A stretch of DNA of 64,000 nt. Source: Diplonema papillatum (lineage: Eukaryota > Euglenozoa > Diplonemea > Diplonemida > Diplonemidae). Below, one piece after another: positions 32,386 through 43,570 of the stretch (positions are counted from its first letter, which is position 1; each line of letters starts with the position of its first letter). Location of the stretch: assembly GCA_030068145.1 (NCBI GenBank), contig JAPJBO010000639.1, positions 62,001-126,000 of the forward strand, in the 5' to 3' direction. Below the pieces are notes generated by a model. The model had not been told where the DNA came from and did not search any database. It saw only the letters and a program-made list of their open reading frames with translations. The position numbers and the translations under genes are program-made.

Positions 32386-32877
32386 GAAATGACATACCAT
32401 GTGAAAGGACATGACGTGCGATCACACTTCTTCAGTACAGCTGAAAAAAACATGTAACCCATGCCGTGTCAAATGTTATCAGCATGACATGCGCAATCGC
32501 CTGTTATTTCGATGGCAAGAGGGTTGCGTTACCTCGCAGGGTTTCCTCATGTCCAAGAACCCTGAGAGGCTTTGTTGTTTCCCTTTCACTTATTTTTTTG
32601 TTTATTTTTGCTTTTTTTGTGTTTCCGACGATCCCGTGGGACGTACAGAACCCCCTTCTTTTTAATTATTTTTTTGCTACCTCCAAGCAGGCTGGTTAAT
32701 AAGAAAGCTGTCATCAGCCCGGAGCCGTCGGCTGGGTCCATTTTCACTGCAGCAACCCCACGGCTACTAAGGTGGTCTCCAGAGGAAGCCAGTGATAGTA
32801 GTAGTAGTTGTCGTCTCATCCCCGCAGATACGGGAGTAAACCGGAGCAGTGTTTGCATTCAAACGATTCAAGTGCAA

Positions 32878-32916
32878 CTGTCACGGCTTGGCGCTGGCAT
32901 CGTCAAGCCGTGACAG
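32878..32916. repeat. Perfect 13-bp hairpin
   Basis: CTGTCACGGCTTG (32878-32890) and CAAGCCGTGACAG (32904-32916) with a 13-nt loop. No T run follows, so a terminator role is not suggested. Confidence 0.85.
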
Positions 32917-33678
32917 CAGGAAGCCAGTGAAAAATATTTTTTTAGACTGTTTCTTGTAGTAAGCGGTCGGTTTCTTTTTCAAGTGCCGGAATGACCTTGA
33001 ATCCGCACTTCGTAAAAGTTTTGTCCCACAGTTTTTCCAGGGGGATTCTGACCAATAAGGCACTGGCACCAGCCCGGGGCCCGGAGCCCGGAAGCTCCCC
33101 AAACCACTGTCTTTTATGAACCAGCCTGGCTACCCCCCCCCCTTCTCCCCTCCCTTTCTTCAGTTTTCACGACCACGACTACAGGAGTAGCCGTGCAAGT
33201 GAGAAAGCGAGCGCACATGAAGAAGCCGCGGAAAAGGCTTTTCTATACAAAAGAAGGGGGAGAGAAATAGAGAGAGAGAGAGAGAGGCGCGAGTGCGGTA
33301 GCAGACAAAACGGGGGGAAATGTTAGGTTTAGGATGCAGTGGGAGAGGCTGTCCTTCTCGCTTCCCCCCCCCCCCGGGCCCCCCCCCCCCCCCCCCTCAG
33401 ACAGGGATTATTCTAATCCCCGAAATTCGGGAAAATCATGGTTAAAAAGTCTGTAGCATGGCCGGAAAGGTTTTTTCCCACGTTGAGCGCGGTTTTTTTG
33501 ATGACCTGCAATCCCGGTATGCGACCTTCGTGGGAGTGTTGCTGCTTCGCCACTTTGTTGTAGACTCCACCTGTGGGTTTTGCGGGTCCTCTAGCCTCCG
33601 TGACACTGGCCTTGCAGGCACAAAAAAGCTTTCACCAGAAACTCCTGTGGTTAAAATAGCTATTTTTTACCGGTAGAT

Positions 33679-33788
33679 AAGGGGCCTTTTTGTCCCGAGG
33701 ACAACTTTTTTCACGAGACGAGCCCGAGGGCGTCAGCCCGAGGGCGAGTCGAGTGAAAAAAGTTGTCCGAGGGACAAAAAGGCCCCTT
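33679..33788. repeat. Long hairpin, 36-bp arms
   Basis: Arm 33679-33714 (AAGGGGCCTTTTTGTCCC onward) pairs with 33753-33788 with two mismatches. The 38-nt loop holds a direct repeat, AGCCCGAGGGCG. Confidence 0.9.
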
Positions 33789-33805
33789 GACCGGTGAAAC
33801 ATCAG

Positions 33806-34501
33806 TTTTTTACCGGCTGGCTTTTTTTTTCTCGACGGCGAAGTGGGTCTTTGCACGTTAGTGGCGGTGTATCAGCTGACAGCGAAGTGGGTCTTTGCAC
33901 GCTGGTGGCGGTGTAGGGGTGAGACAAGGCGCAGGCACTGCTGATCAGTTACGAAGAGAAAAAAGGGATATGCTGTGTGAAAGGCGCAAGGTGCTGCTGT
34001 TTGGTTTCGAAGAAACCGCGAGGAAACTTCCCAGCGTTTGTGCAGATGTGCTCGACTAACTCTTTCCACACAGCCGTGTAACGGGCTCTGGACTTCTCAG
34101 GAAGAACCGAATCTCCTGACGAGTCTTCTGAAGCGGACTCTTCAGATGCGCTTGGAGACGGATCGCGTTTCCTCTTCCCAGGCATTCTTTTTTTACTTCC
34201 AACCAACCTCCTGGATTCCTGGGTTTTGTAGATTTTGTGGGTGTCTTGTGGTCTCCTGAGAGCTCTCTGCGCCCAAACAACAGTCTAGGAAGCACTTTCC
34301 GATCGGGTTGGTCCTGGTTTCGGGCCAGTTTCCTGCCATCTTCCTTGTGTGTGCTGCATGCAATAACCGAGACAATAACCGGGAGAAAATAGGATTTTTT
34401 TCCCGGTTATTGTCCTGGCGGGACAAAAAGCCTCCTTATTGTCCCGGCACCCCTCGGAAACTCTGAAGGCCGGAGGGAAAAAAAAAGCCAGCCGGTAAAA
34501 A
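33806..34501. mobile_element. Inner inverted-repeat element nested in the hAT element
   Basis: TTTTTACCGGCTGGCTTTTT (33806 on) and its reverse complement ending at 34501 bound about 695 bp. The ORF at 33949-34185 lies inside. The segment is absent from the short L copy. Confidence 0.7.
33949..34185 (-). CDS. Hypothetical basic/acidic-serine protein (78 aa) inside a TIR element
   Basis: It opens at ATG 34185 with MPGKRKRDPSPSASEE, a basic run like a nuclear localisation signal, then a Ser/Glu/Asp-rich stretch (residues 12-30). A mixed segment, YTAVWKELVEHICTNAG, follows and the frame ends FFSS. I recognise no family. The composition would fit the N-terminus of a nuclear DNA-binding or transposase-associated protein; that is inference. 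It could be one exon of a longer protein. Confidence 0.4.
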   Translation of the reverse strand: MPGKRKRDPSPSASEESASEDSSGDSVLPEKSRARYTAVWKELVEHICTNAGKFPRGFFETKQQHLAPFTQHIPFFSS

Positions 34502-34690
34502 CCCCTTTTTTAACCGGCCTGTTTTGAGAATACTTTTTTTTTTTGGGTGAAGAATTAATTTTTTAACCATGCAGGATAATCCCTGCCCTCAGATGAGAAA
34601 GCAATCTATATGGTCAAAAAACGCCCGGAGTCCTGTGTGCTTGAATAATTCGTCGTCTTCGCAAGGAAGCGGAAGACGGAGGTGGGAAGG

Positions 34691-35210
34691 GGGGTTCTGC
34701 AAGAACAAGCTTGGAATGGTTACGTGCCCAACACCGCAACAGGTCCCATCTGCCGCGTTTTTTTTTTTTTTTCGGTCCTCCGGTACCAGGGAAAGCCTGC
34801 TACACGGGAGCCAAGCTTCACGTGTTCGGCGGTACTGCAGAGCCACGGGCCTACGGGTCAAGTGGCTACCGATTTCCCAAACTAAAGCATCAAGGCTTGG
34901 CGCACCTTGGGGCTTGGCGCTCGCGCTGAGTACAAGCTCGTCGAGACGGTCAGCCGCAGGGCAGAGCGGACGGGGTTGTGACACTGTGTTGTCTCCGACT
35001 CAAGCTTTGCAAGCTGTGGTTGAGCGTCACGTTCCTGGACCAGGAGCGGCCTTTTTTCTGCTTCTTCTTCTTCTTTCTTCGGTCCTCCACACGTGGTTGA
35101 GCGTCACATAAGACGGGCCAACCGCCGCGGGGCCCCTGAGCGCCTGCAGACAGGACATCAGTGTGTGAATCTGGTTCGTCAGCAGCTATTCGCAGCTTCA
35201 CTACACGGTG
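34691..35210 (+). mobile_element. G-family repeat interrupted by an H element
   Basis: The G left half, GCAAGAACAAGCTTGGAATG to CATCTGCCGCG (about 34697-34757), is separated from the G right half (GCGCCTGCAGACAGGACATC, about 35138-35200) by H at 34782-35052. CGGTCCTCC occurs on both sides of H (34772 and 35081 regions), as expected for a target duplication. Confidence 0.7.
34782..35052 (-). mobile_element. H-family retroposon
   Basis: Matches 26335-26606 from GGTACCAGGGAAAGCCTGCT to GGACCAGGAGCGGCC, with a T run at 34759-34771 (poly(A) on the minus strand). Confidence 0.8.
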
Positions 35211-35425
35211 AGGTCCAGCCTCAGAAGCTGGACCTCACCGTGTAGCTGGAGTTAAAGAGGGTGTGCCCGAGTCACACCCGAAAAGCGGTTGTGCAACCAA
35301 AAAACGCGTGTAGATCCACACCCGAAAAGCGGGTGTGACAATCCGCTTTTTAGAGTTAAAGTTTTTGTGTGTGGATTTCACTCCAGCTTTAACTCCAGCT
35401 TCTGAGGCTCGACTTCACGGTGTAA
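35201..35425. mobile_element. N-family foldback element with a perfect 19-bp hairpin
   Basis: CTACACGGTGAGGTCCAGC (35201-35219) pairs perfectly with 35227-35245. The sequence AGCTTTAACTCCAGCTTCTG at about 35379-35410, then CACGGTGT, is inverted relative to the left end. A partial copy lies at 36078-36200 (CGAGGTCCAACCTCAGAAGG, AAGCGGGTGG). Region 35760-36075 also holds a G fragment at 35788-35855. Confidence 0.75.
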
Positions 35426-35602
35426 ATCGGTTCACCCCCCCTGGCACTGCATCGAATTGTCTGCCGCTGGTGTTCCACAGGTTACACCACGGGTCTATCA
35501 AGTCCATCCTTATCCCATGGAACTTCATAGAATTGCTGGGAACTGCCTATCACGGTATACCCTGGTATGTCAGGCAGGGACGGATCAGTTTAGTTTTTTT
35601 GG

Positions 35603-35750
35603 TTTGTGCGTGCCGGTTGATCGTTTTCCCCACTTGTATTTACCTGTGTATATTCAGGTATGGAATTCTGATCAACGCAATGCCTTTGTCTTTTTAGCCT
35701 GCACAATGCATTGATGGGCAACCCGCAAGATTGTTAGCACTAAAAAGTTG
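35603..35750 (+). mobile_element. F-family short retroposon
   Basis: GTTTGTGCGTGCCGGTTGATC, ACCTGTGTATATTCAGGTA (a perfect inner hairpin), TTCTGATCAAC, GCACAATGCATTGATGGGCA, tail CACTAAAAAG. Confidence 0.8.
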
Positions 35751-36431
35751 CAAGTGAGTTGCTGTAAAAATTCTTGATACCCTGAGTGCCTGCGGACTGG
35801 GACAGCGGTGTGAGTCTGGTTGGTGGCTGGTCGTAGCTCGCCTCAGCCGCACCTGTAAAGGGTAATGAGCCATTTCAGTGATTTCACCCACTCTTCGATT
35901 ACGCGGCGAGTACAGTAAACTCCGCAGGGGGGGGGGGTGTGGTGCTGGCTTCTTGCAAGTAAACAGGGGAGTTAGGCCGGGACACGAGGCCTCCGCAATA
36001 TTAACACCATCACCCCGTCTTGCATGAGAAGGCAGACGGGGTTCCAGTGAGGGGAGGGGGTCTAGGATTTATTAATGCACGGCGAGGTCCAACCTCAGAA
36101 GGGTGGAGTTAAAGAGGGTGTGCTACAACCAACGCGTGTAAATCGCACACTCGAAAAAAGCGGGTGGACACCCGCTTTTTTTTTTTTTTTAACTCCGGTG
36201 GTCAGTGTGCGCGCGATCAGCCGGCTTGCTGGCTGATTAAACTTCGAGCCTTTTTTACCGGCAGACTCGCACAAAATCAGCCGATTTTCAACAGAGTAAG
36301 CTTTGGCTATGCCGCCCATGGAGCTGAATCGGCTTGACGCACACGCCGGGCAAGGTGTGAATCAAGATGTTGTCGCAAAACCCGTCTGATCGGCAGACCT
36401 TCCAAAAATCAGCCGGCTGATTAAAGGGGGA

Positions 36432-36603
36432 GGGGGTCGAATAATAACACGTGTGTTAAAAGGGGGGGGGGTCGAATAAGAACACTGTGTTATTACTCGA
36501 TTTGTCGAATAATAAAAAAAGTTCCGGGTAGCCGAACAGGAGCAAGTGGTGTTTTTTAGACAACCAGACGTGTGTCAAATAACTGTTATTATTCGACCCC
36601 CCC
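36432..36603. mobile_element. MITE with about 17-bp TIRs (GGGGGTCGAATAATAACA)
   Basis: GGGGGTCGAATAATAACA at the left and TGTTATTATTCGACCCCC at the right are exact inverses. A third GGGTCGAATAAG occurs internally. The right-end block GACAACCAGACGTGTGTCAA is shared with 47957-48000. Region 36604-37280 has only a B remnant at 36990-37030. Confidence 0.8.
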
Positions 36604-37281
36604 GCCTTTATCAGCCGGTCAGTTTTTTCAAGAACTTTTTTGTCCGGCTGAATTCAGCCGCTTTCTTCCTGAGCGCGAACACTGCCAGTGGTGTACTCCG
36701 TATTGCGTAGTTCCTGCGTATGAGTCGATCTTTGAGTGCGTGAACCCCTCCGAAGCAAGGTCCATCACATAGGTTGTGCGGCGTATTTCCGTACTTCGTT
36801 ACTTCGGTTTTCGGGGTTACCATCCTTCGGCTTCTGATGCTGAACTCGCCACTTGAAGTTTGCCCTCCTTCCCCGCGTGTGACTAAATAGGGGTTTCCTC
36901 GAACGGTCAGGGATATGTTGTTGAAACTCTGGCAAAAAAAGCTCGGAAAGGCCATAGCCGTAGGTGTCGCTCCTTTTGCGATGGGTTGCCGACAATCGAC
37001 TCGCAGTCTGGTGTCGTTCGACGTTTCTTGGCATCCTTCCTATTTTTTTGGGTTGGCTTTTCCCTCATACCAAACGGGTAGGTAAACTTAGCAGAAAGGT
37101 TGCGACGCCAACACGGAAATATGGGACTTCTGCACGGGCTTGGAGGATACCACGACAAACGGGTCTACTTTTTTTTTGTGATGTGCGCCTGTGCTTCGTG
37201 TGTGGGCCACAGCACACGTCCAGCTTTTGCAACTGGGCCTTTTTTAGCGTTATTTTTTGAGCATTCCCAGCACGGCATTCA

Positions 37282-37502
37282 AAAAATACTCGAGGGGCTG
37301 CCTTGTGCTTACTTCGAAGGAGGCTAGAGGGGGAGAAACAATACAACTACAAAATGGGTCTTTTTTGTTGAACGCTTACGCCCGCCACTGAACCCAGATT
37401 CACCTGTGTTTCGTGTGGGCTACAGCACATTTACCTCCTTTGATCTTTTGCAGCTGGCAGCCTCCTCAACGATTTCCTACAAAGCAGGTGCTTATACAAA
37501 AA
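37282..37502 (+). mobile_element. D-family short retroposon, full length
   Basis: AAAATACTCGAGGGGCTGCC, GGAGGCTAGAGGGGGAGAAA, GTTGAACGCTTACGCCCGCC, GATTTCCTACAAAGCAGGTG, CTTATACAAAAAATA. Confidence 0.85.
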
Positions 37503-37537
37503 ATATAGTCCCGACTCGAGCGTTCAGGTGGATACGC

Positions 37538-37783
37538 GGTGCGCTCCAGCACCACTGGGTGCTGAACTGTGCGCGGGTGAAACCAAGCGGACACCCGCAT
37601 ATACGAGTGACCACACTGGATTTGCGGGCGTCGCACCCGGGTTTGTGGCGCACTGGATTCGCGGTGTGGCACACTGGATGCCACAAAGGGTGCGGCACAC
37701 TGCATTTGCGGGTGGATCCACACCCGACGCTTTGACCGCACAGGTAACCCCCACACGGCGCTGGATCATGCCGTGAACCCACA
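37538..37783. mobile_element. M-family TIR element
   Basis: GGTGCGCTCCAGCACC at the left and GGCGCTGGATCATGCCG at the right are inverted. The interior is built of CACACTGGATTTGCGGG-like subrepeats. The related copy 41143-41453 has clearer termini. Confidence 0.6.
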
Positions 37784-37786
37784 CGG

Positions 37787-37945
37787 TGCACTAGTCATGC
37801 CATTTACTAGTCACTTACTACTGATCTTACTAGTCATAAATCTTACTACTGCAGGAGTCAATCTTACTGCTGCAGTAGTAAGCACTCTTCAGTAGTAATA
37901 TGACTACTTCATTACGCTGTTTTTCAAATGACTATAGTGCGCCGT
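37787..37945 (-). mobile_element. Y-family foldback element, shortened
   Basis: ACGGTGCACTAGTCATGCCA at the left and GACTATAGTGCGCCGTGCAT at the right. Order and content are those of 10766-11142 reversed, with an internal deletion. Confidence 0.75.
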
Positions 37946-38437
37946 GCATCACACGGGGGGGGAAATCTTAGTTTCGTGGGGGGGTGAAAACGTTTCGCTT
38001 GCGCAACGCTGACAAACTAGTACTTGGGGGCCCGACTCGCGTTTGAAGGGCTTTGCAAGGCAAAGCGTGTATGTACACAAGAGAGAAGTTGTGCAAGGGG
38101 TAGAGGGGGTTTGGGGCCGGTGTGTATTAAAGAGGAACGGGTGGTTAGGCTTGTTTAAAGGGGGGAATTCGCAGGTGCGGATGAGTGACATGTACTGAGG
38201 GGAGAGTGCATAGGTCAGCGCCAAAGCTTGCACGTGTTCAGAAGGTACTGCTTGGGCGGCTCAGTTTCCTCGCACATTGCATGTGGCTAGTGGTAGTAGT
38301 AGTTTGAACTTGATATGCAGCATTCTGTGACGACACTGCACATGTGGCAGTAGTAGTAGTAGTATATGTCGTCCTAATCCGGGAACAAGTCAGGGAGAAG
38401 GACGGAGCAGTCTTTACAACGGGGTGGTTGTTAATTT

Positions 38438-38622
38438 TGAAAACCGTACACCGCGAGAGTAGGAGAAAGTAGAAAGGGAAACTAGAGTTTTCGTTGACCG
38501 CACTACCCTGAGCCCAAATCCTGGACGTGGTTTCAGGTGGCAAATTTGGCAAATGATCATGATCAGAAGGTCCTACTTGAGCGGTTCAGTTTCCTCACAC
38601 ATTGCATGTGGCTAAAAAAAAA
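38438..38622 (+). mobile_element. K-family repeat
   Basis: AAAACCGTACACCGCGAGAG, CCGCACTACCCTGAGCCCAA, ATGATCAGAAGGTCCTACTT, CACACATTGCATGTGGCTAA then an A run. A further 3' K piece lies at 38240-38290. Region 38625-39230 has no recognised gene. Confidence 0.8.
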
Positions 38623-39431
38623 TGGACTTTTCGAGGCAACCCTTGGGTCATGTTCAAAAAGGGGGTTTCGTAGGTCTAAAATGGGAACCGATGGGCTCAT
38701 ATGAAAGATTTCGCGGCAGATCTTTCAAATGATCGCCTCGACCCAGGACGGGCACCCGTGGCCTCTTGCAGATATACCCGCGAATTAACTTGAATTGACT
38801 ACGCCATATGGCATAGTTCGTCTGTATGTGATTAAACAAACAATGCCGCACTCTGCACCAAGACACCCCGACTACACGAAGAACAAGGGCGCAGTTTGCA
38901 AGACAACCCGGTGAACCCTGCCTGCTGGAGTTACTTCGTGGGGAAGGTGAGGGGAGGGTGGGCTCCTTTATTTTGGGAAAAGGGAGAGACAGGTCACAGG
39001 AAACATACTCGGCGTAGCTGGTGAGGGGGGGGGGCAGCGCTCTTGTTAAGGATCAGCCACTTTGGCCGGATGGCCGGATAAACCAGACCCCCCCCCCTCT
39101 ATGTATACAGTGCAGTTGCCTTGGAGGCTGGGTGGTCAAATTCTCTAAGGTGAAATGGTCAAAATTCCCTGCCAAAAGTGGGCCCACAAAAATTTTCCAA
39201 AGTGTGGTATTTGGGGTATTTGGGGCAAAAAAAAATTTTTTTTTTCTGACCGCCCATACCTTAGAGTGTGACAGGTAGCGACTCCCCCCCTGCACAGTGA
39301 AATTATATAGCCTGAGGGGGGGGTCAGCCGGCTGATGGATGGATGGATGGTTCTTAACAAGATGCCTGGGGGGGGGGGGAGTGGGCTCCTTTTTTTTTTT
39401 TTTTTGGGAAAAGGGAGAGACAGGTCACAGG

Positions 39432-39741
39432 AAATATACTCGGCGTAGCTGCTTCGACTCCGAATGGAAGGGAGGAAATATAGAGGTAGAGGGGCAAATA
39501 CAATACAAACACAATTTGATTTGTTCTTCGTTGGGCAGCTTGCACCACCGTGTGTTGTTTTCTCTCTCAGGGCTTTGACCTGTTGTGTTTGTGTGATTTG
39601 TCGTGTAGGGGTAGACCCGCATGACCTCACGTCCGTTCAACACGTGGTTCGGTAGTTATAGCACTTGGGATCCCTTCTGTTCTTTGTCGGGCAGCATCGT
39701 CGAGCATTTCCTTTCAAGTTGGCGTTTATGTAAAAAAAAAA
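39432..39741 (+). mobile_element. C-family short retroposon with poly(A) tail
   Basis: ATACTCGGCGTAGCTGCTTC to GGCGTTTATGTAAAAAAAAA. A stub of the same start, AACATACTCGGCGTAGCTGG, occurs at 39001-39021. Confidence 0.85.
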
Positions 39742-39744
39742 TTA

Positions 39745-39868
39745 GTATGGCGCTTTCTTTTGTTTGTGCACACGAGCGGAAATCACCTGCTTTGGTAAGT
39801 TTCACGCAGTACGCAGCCGAACTACTTTGTTTTAGTACCGACAATGCATTGTTAACACAAAAAAAGAA
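39745..39868 (+). mobile_element. E-family retroposon starting in a C-element tail
   Basis: ATGGCGCTTTCTTTTGTTTG, TGCACACGAGCGGAAATCAC, CAATGCATTGTTAACACAAA. Region 39870-40410 has no recognised gene. Confidence 0.8.
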
Positions 39869-40411
39869 AGGAATTTTCAGACTGGTTTGTGCCACCTTGA
39901 AATGCTGTGTTTTCGACGTTCAAGACTCCGGCCGATCGTGTGTGGTTGCTATTGGATGGGCTGAGAAAAGGAAGAGGATTGGGGGAGGAACAACAATTTC
40001 GGGGGCTTTTTTATTTCATTTTGGAGGGTCGTTTTGAGGAGCCGAGTCCGATGCCGTCAGCGAACGCCTCCCGAGTGATAGGCTGGGCTAGTTCTATGTA
40101 TTTATGGGGATGGGGGACACAGATGGCTTCGGCTTCTTAGTATGTATGTGCAGCTCACCGGGGGAGTGTGACGTGGAAGGGGGGTCTGGAAATAGCCATT
40201 GCACTTTTGCAGTGTGTCATAGCTTAGTGTGTGCGACCGCGCCAAGACCGCAGTTACCACGTGGTTATCATCGTAGTGTTGTTGCGAGCCTTGAACGCCT
40301 GTGTGTGCTCTGCTCGCGGGTTCGAGTTTTTTGTTGCGACGTCCCACGGTAGACCGTTGAGAGAGCAGCCAGCCAATGGACAGCTTCCAAGCACGCGACG
40401 GATCCACCGTG

Positions 40412-40935
40412 AGCGTTCACGGTGCACTAATCATTTAAAGATAAAAAGACAGGCGCTTCGTTTTGTTTGTGCGTGCCGGTTGATCGTTTCCCCACTTGTA
40501 TTCACCCTGTGTGTATTCAGGTAAGGAATTCTGATCAACCACCAAAACACGCTGCCTACGTCTTTTTAGCCTGCACAATACATTGAAGGGCAACCCACAA
40601 GATTGTTAGTACTAAAAAAAAACAGTGTAATGGGCTAGTCATATTACTACTGAAAAGTGCTTACTGATTTGACGTGAACTAGTCGTATTACTACTGAAGA
40701 GTGCGTAATACTGCAGTAGGAAGAATGGCTACTGCAGCAGTCATTCTTTACTGTTACGAGTGATTTTTACTGTTTCTTACCAGTGACTACTGCATTTTGT
40801 GAAGGAACCCTGTACTTTTTCTTCCCACAAAAAAAGTGGACTCATTCACTTGTGAAAACGACTACTGATGACTAAGAAGATTTATGATTAGTAACATCAG
40901 TAGTAAGTGACTAGTAAATGGTATGACTCGTGTTT
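40412..40935 (+). mobile_element. Y-family foldback element interrupted by F
   Basis: TTCACGGTGCACTAATCATT at 40417 is cut by the F element. The Y interior resumes at about 40623 (CAGTGTAATGGGCTAGTCAT) and ends near AAATGGTATGACTCGTG at about 40935. Confidence 0.75.
40450..40622 (+). mobile_element. F-family short retroposon, full length
   Basis: Starts AGGCGCTTCGTTTTGTTTGT, has CCGGTTGATC and GATCAACC, and ends TTGTTAGTACTAAAAAAAAA. It lies inside a Y element, so it is younger than Y. Confidence 0.85.
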
Positions 40936-41142
40936 GACACACACACATCCCGCCCCCCCAAGGCATCCGCTCCCTCCTCTTTTATTTTACCTCTTGGATT
41001 GATTCGCGTTCTTCTTTAGGACAACAACAAGGCTCCGCACTGACGGGGGCCGAAATCTGCTGAGGCCTTCTAAAAAAAAAAGGGGGGGGAAAATGTTTCT
41101 TGGGTTTGAAGGGGGGGGGGGGGCTCAAGAGAAGCGTACACG

Positions 41143-41453
41143 GTGTGCTCCAGCATCGGTGGGGGAGTTGACTGCGTGGTCAAAGTGTCGGGTGCGGGTG
41201 CACCCGCAAATTCCAGTGTGAAATTCAGTGGGACACCCGTAAGAACAGGTGATCGCACTGATTTCGCGCTGGGTTTGTGGGCGTGCCACACCCGGGTGAA
41301 ATCCAGTGTGCCACACCCGCAAATCCGGTGTGAAATTCAGTGGGACACCCACAAGAACAGGTGGTCGCACTGGATGTGGGTGTGGCATACCGGCAAAACG
41401 GACTGCGCGGGTTCAGCTCCCCCACCCCGGTGCTGGAGCAAACTGTGGACACG
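41143..41453. mobile_element. M-family TIR element
   Basis: GTGTGCTCCAGCATCGGTGG, GGGAGTTGACTGCG at the left; CTCCCCCACCCCGGTGCTGG, AGCAAACTG at the right. The interior has alternating GTGAAATTCAGTGGGACACC repeats. Confidence 0.75.
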
Positions 41454-41669
41454 GCCCGCGTGATATGAGGTTTCATAAGGTGGGGTGCCAACAGGGTGGT
41501 TTGGGCAGAGAAGATCCCGGCGAAGTACGACGCTGTGTATGGGGGTAAGCGACCAAAACTCACGACCCTGCGAGGCTAGATCGGAACCCAAATCCACCCG
41601 GTAAGAACCTTCCGCTAGTTCTCGTCGGAATAGTATCAATCTTCTCACATCTTCGATCGTATACGACTA

Positions 41670-41820
41670 AAACCGTACACCGCGAGAGTAGGAGAAAGTA
41701 GTGTTTTCGTTGACCGCACTACCCTGAGCCCAAATCCTGGCAAATTGGCAAATCGTCACGATCAGAAGGTCCTACTTGGGCGGTTCAGTCTCCTCACACA
41801 TTGCATGTGGCTAAAAACAA
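41670..41820 (+). mobile_element. K-family repeat, internally deleted
   Basis: AAACCGTACACCGCGAGAGT, CCGCACTACCCTGAGCCCAA, CAGAAGGTCCTACTTGGGCG, GCATGTGGCTAAAAACAAAA. Confidence 0.8.
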
Positions 41821-42215
41821 AATTACTTGGCCACGCAGACTATTTTCTTCCCGAACCCCCGTCTCCCCCCCTTTCGGCATCGTCTCATAACAATATGTTC
41901 AAAACATGTGGCATACACGTACACTTACACGTGGCACAACCCCGTGAGCACGGTGGGTGTCCAGCCAGACGGCATCGTTTACAGCAGTGGACTATGACGG
42001 TATCTGATCATCTTATGTATAATACGGATCCCCACGCTCTCGTTCTTGAGTAACAAAGACATTCGGAATTGTAGAGTAGAGAGCGGGTGTGCTGAACCTA
42101 AACCCCCGAAAAGTGGGGGTGACGCCGGCTTTGTATCTCCAGCTTTTAGCGCTGGCTTCTGGGGGATGGACTTCTGCCGTTGTTATGTATGCCGCGGGAG
42201 AAAAAGATTGGCAAA

Positions 42216-42482
42216 AAAATACTCGAGACTGAGACTGCCTTGTGCTCATTTCGAAGGGGGCTAGAGGGGGAGAAAACAATACAACTACAAAGTGGGTCCT
42301 TTTTCGAGTGAAAGTTCGCTTGTAACTCCGGGGTTTCAAAGTCTCCGGGTGACTTGGTTGAACGCTTACGCCCGCCACTAAACCCTGTGTTTCGTGTGGG
42401 CTACAGCACATTTTACCTCCTTTGATCTATCGCAACTGGCAGTCTCCTCAAGCATTTCCTACAAAGCAGGTGCTTATACGAA
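42216..42482 (+). mobile_element. D-family retroposon with A-element insertion
   Basis: AAAAATACTCGAGACTGAGA through AAAGTGGGTCC, then an A element of about 52 bp (42302-42353, GAGTGAAAGTTCGCTTGTAA to CTCCGGGTGAC). It continues GTTGAACGCTTACGCCCGCC to GCTTATACGAAAAGAAA. Confidence 0.85.
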
Positions 42483-42484
42483 AA

Positions 42485-42779
42485 GAAATACTCGACGTTG
42501 CTGCTTCGACTCCGAATGGAAGGGAGGAAATATAGAGGTAAGGGGCAAATACAATTCAAACACAATCTGATTTGTTCTTCGCTTACACCCACCGTGTGTT
42601 GCTTTCTCACTCAAGACGCTGACCTGTTTTGTTTGTGTGATTTGTCGTGTCGGGGTAGACCCGCATGACCTCACGTCCGTTCAACACGTGGTTCGGTAGT
42701 TACAGCACTTGGGATCCCTTCTGTTCTCTGTCGGGCAGCATCGTGGAGCATTTCCTTTCAAGCAGGCGCTTCTGTAAAA
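42485..42779 (+). mobile_element. C-family retroposon starting in a D-element tail
   Basis: The D tail GAAAAGAAATACTCGACGTT is shared with the C start. The end is CAGGCGCTTCTGTAAAAG. Region 42780-43570 is T-rich (43129-43300) with only A and B remnants near 42890-42965. Confidence 0.85.
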
Positions 42780-43570
42780 GAAGTGGGGTTCGAACCAGAA
42801 AATACACCCCACCACCCCCACCCCCCTCACTTCCCTGCCCCATCTATCCTTCGCAACCCTCCCAAAGAGAGTTTTTGATGTTATTTTTTTAGAGTGAAAG
42901 GTTTTGTTTGGGTTTCCGAAGATGAACGTCAGTTCGTTGTCTTTCGGTCTTAAATTCTCCGGTTGACCGCAGAGGCTTGGGGTGGGATAGAAAGGTTGGT
43001 TTGCTTCCTTCTTTTGCCATTGGTTTCAGCGTGGAGTAGTGTGGTTACACCACGCTGTTCCCACCACCCCTCGTATTCTCCTATAACCTCCAAGTTCCCC
43101 TCTATCTTCTTTTGACATAACTTTTTTTTTGCGGGCACTTTTCAGGCTCTCTTTTTTTTGTGGTTGGATTTTTTTTTTTTTCAGTTTAATTTCTTTTGTT
43201 TCCTTTTGCTTTTTTTTTTTTTTTTTTCTTCTTTTTTTTGCCTTCGAAACTGTTTTTTTGTGTTGCTGCTTTTTTTTTATTGTTTTCTCTTTTTATTTTT
43301 CCGACGACAGCACGTGCCATGCGGGTTGGTTTCCTTCTAGGTAGGGTCTCTACCGAACGGCAGTTGCATGGGTTTGTTTTGTTTAGAAGCGATGGGGGGC
43401 GGGGGGGATGTCTTTTTTTTCTGTCTCCCCATTTCGGATCCGAGATGCGATGTGGCTACACGTGTTCTGTTTGAATTCTCTCCCCGGTAGTAGGGCCGGT
43501 ACTTGGGGCTAAAATGTGAGAATTCGACATATTTTTTCAAAGCCTCCGGATGGCCGTGGAACCACCGTAC

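Larger units (their letters stand above)
33402..34585. mobile_element. L-family hAT-type element, 1184 bp, with perfect 8-bp target duplication
   Basis: The left end CAGGGATTATTCTAATCCCC and right end GCAGGATAATCCCTG are inverted. CCCTCAGA is repeated at 33394-33401 and 34586-34593. The outer arms (33402-33665 and about 34495-34585) align with the 324-bp MITE at 11303. The extra ~830 bp in the middle carries an inner inverted-repeat element, a long hairpin and a short ORF. No transposase is recognised, so mobility would need a hAT enzyme in trans. Confidence 0.9.

Noticed and set aside
43129..43344. Phe-rich membrane-protein-like frames
   Set aside because: Translation of a T-rich tract.
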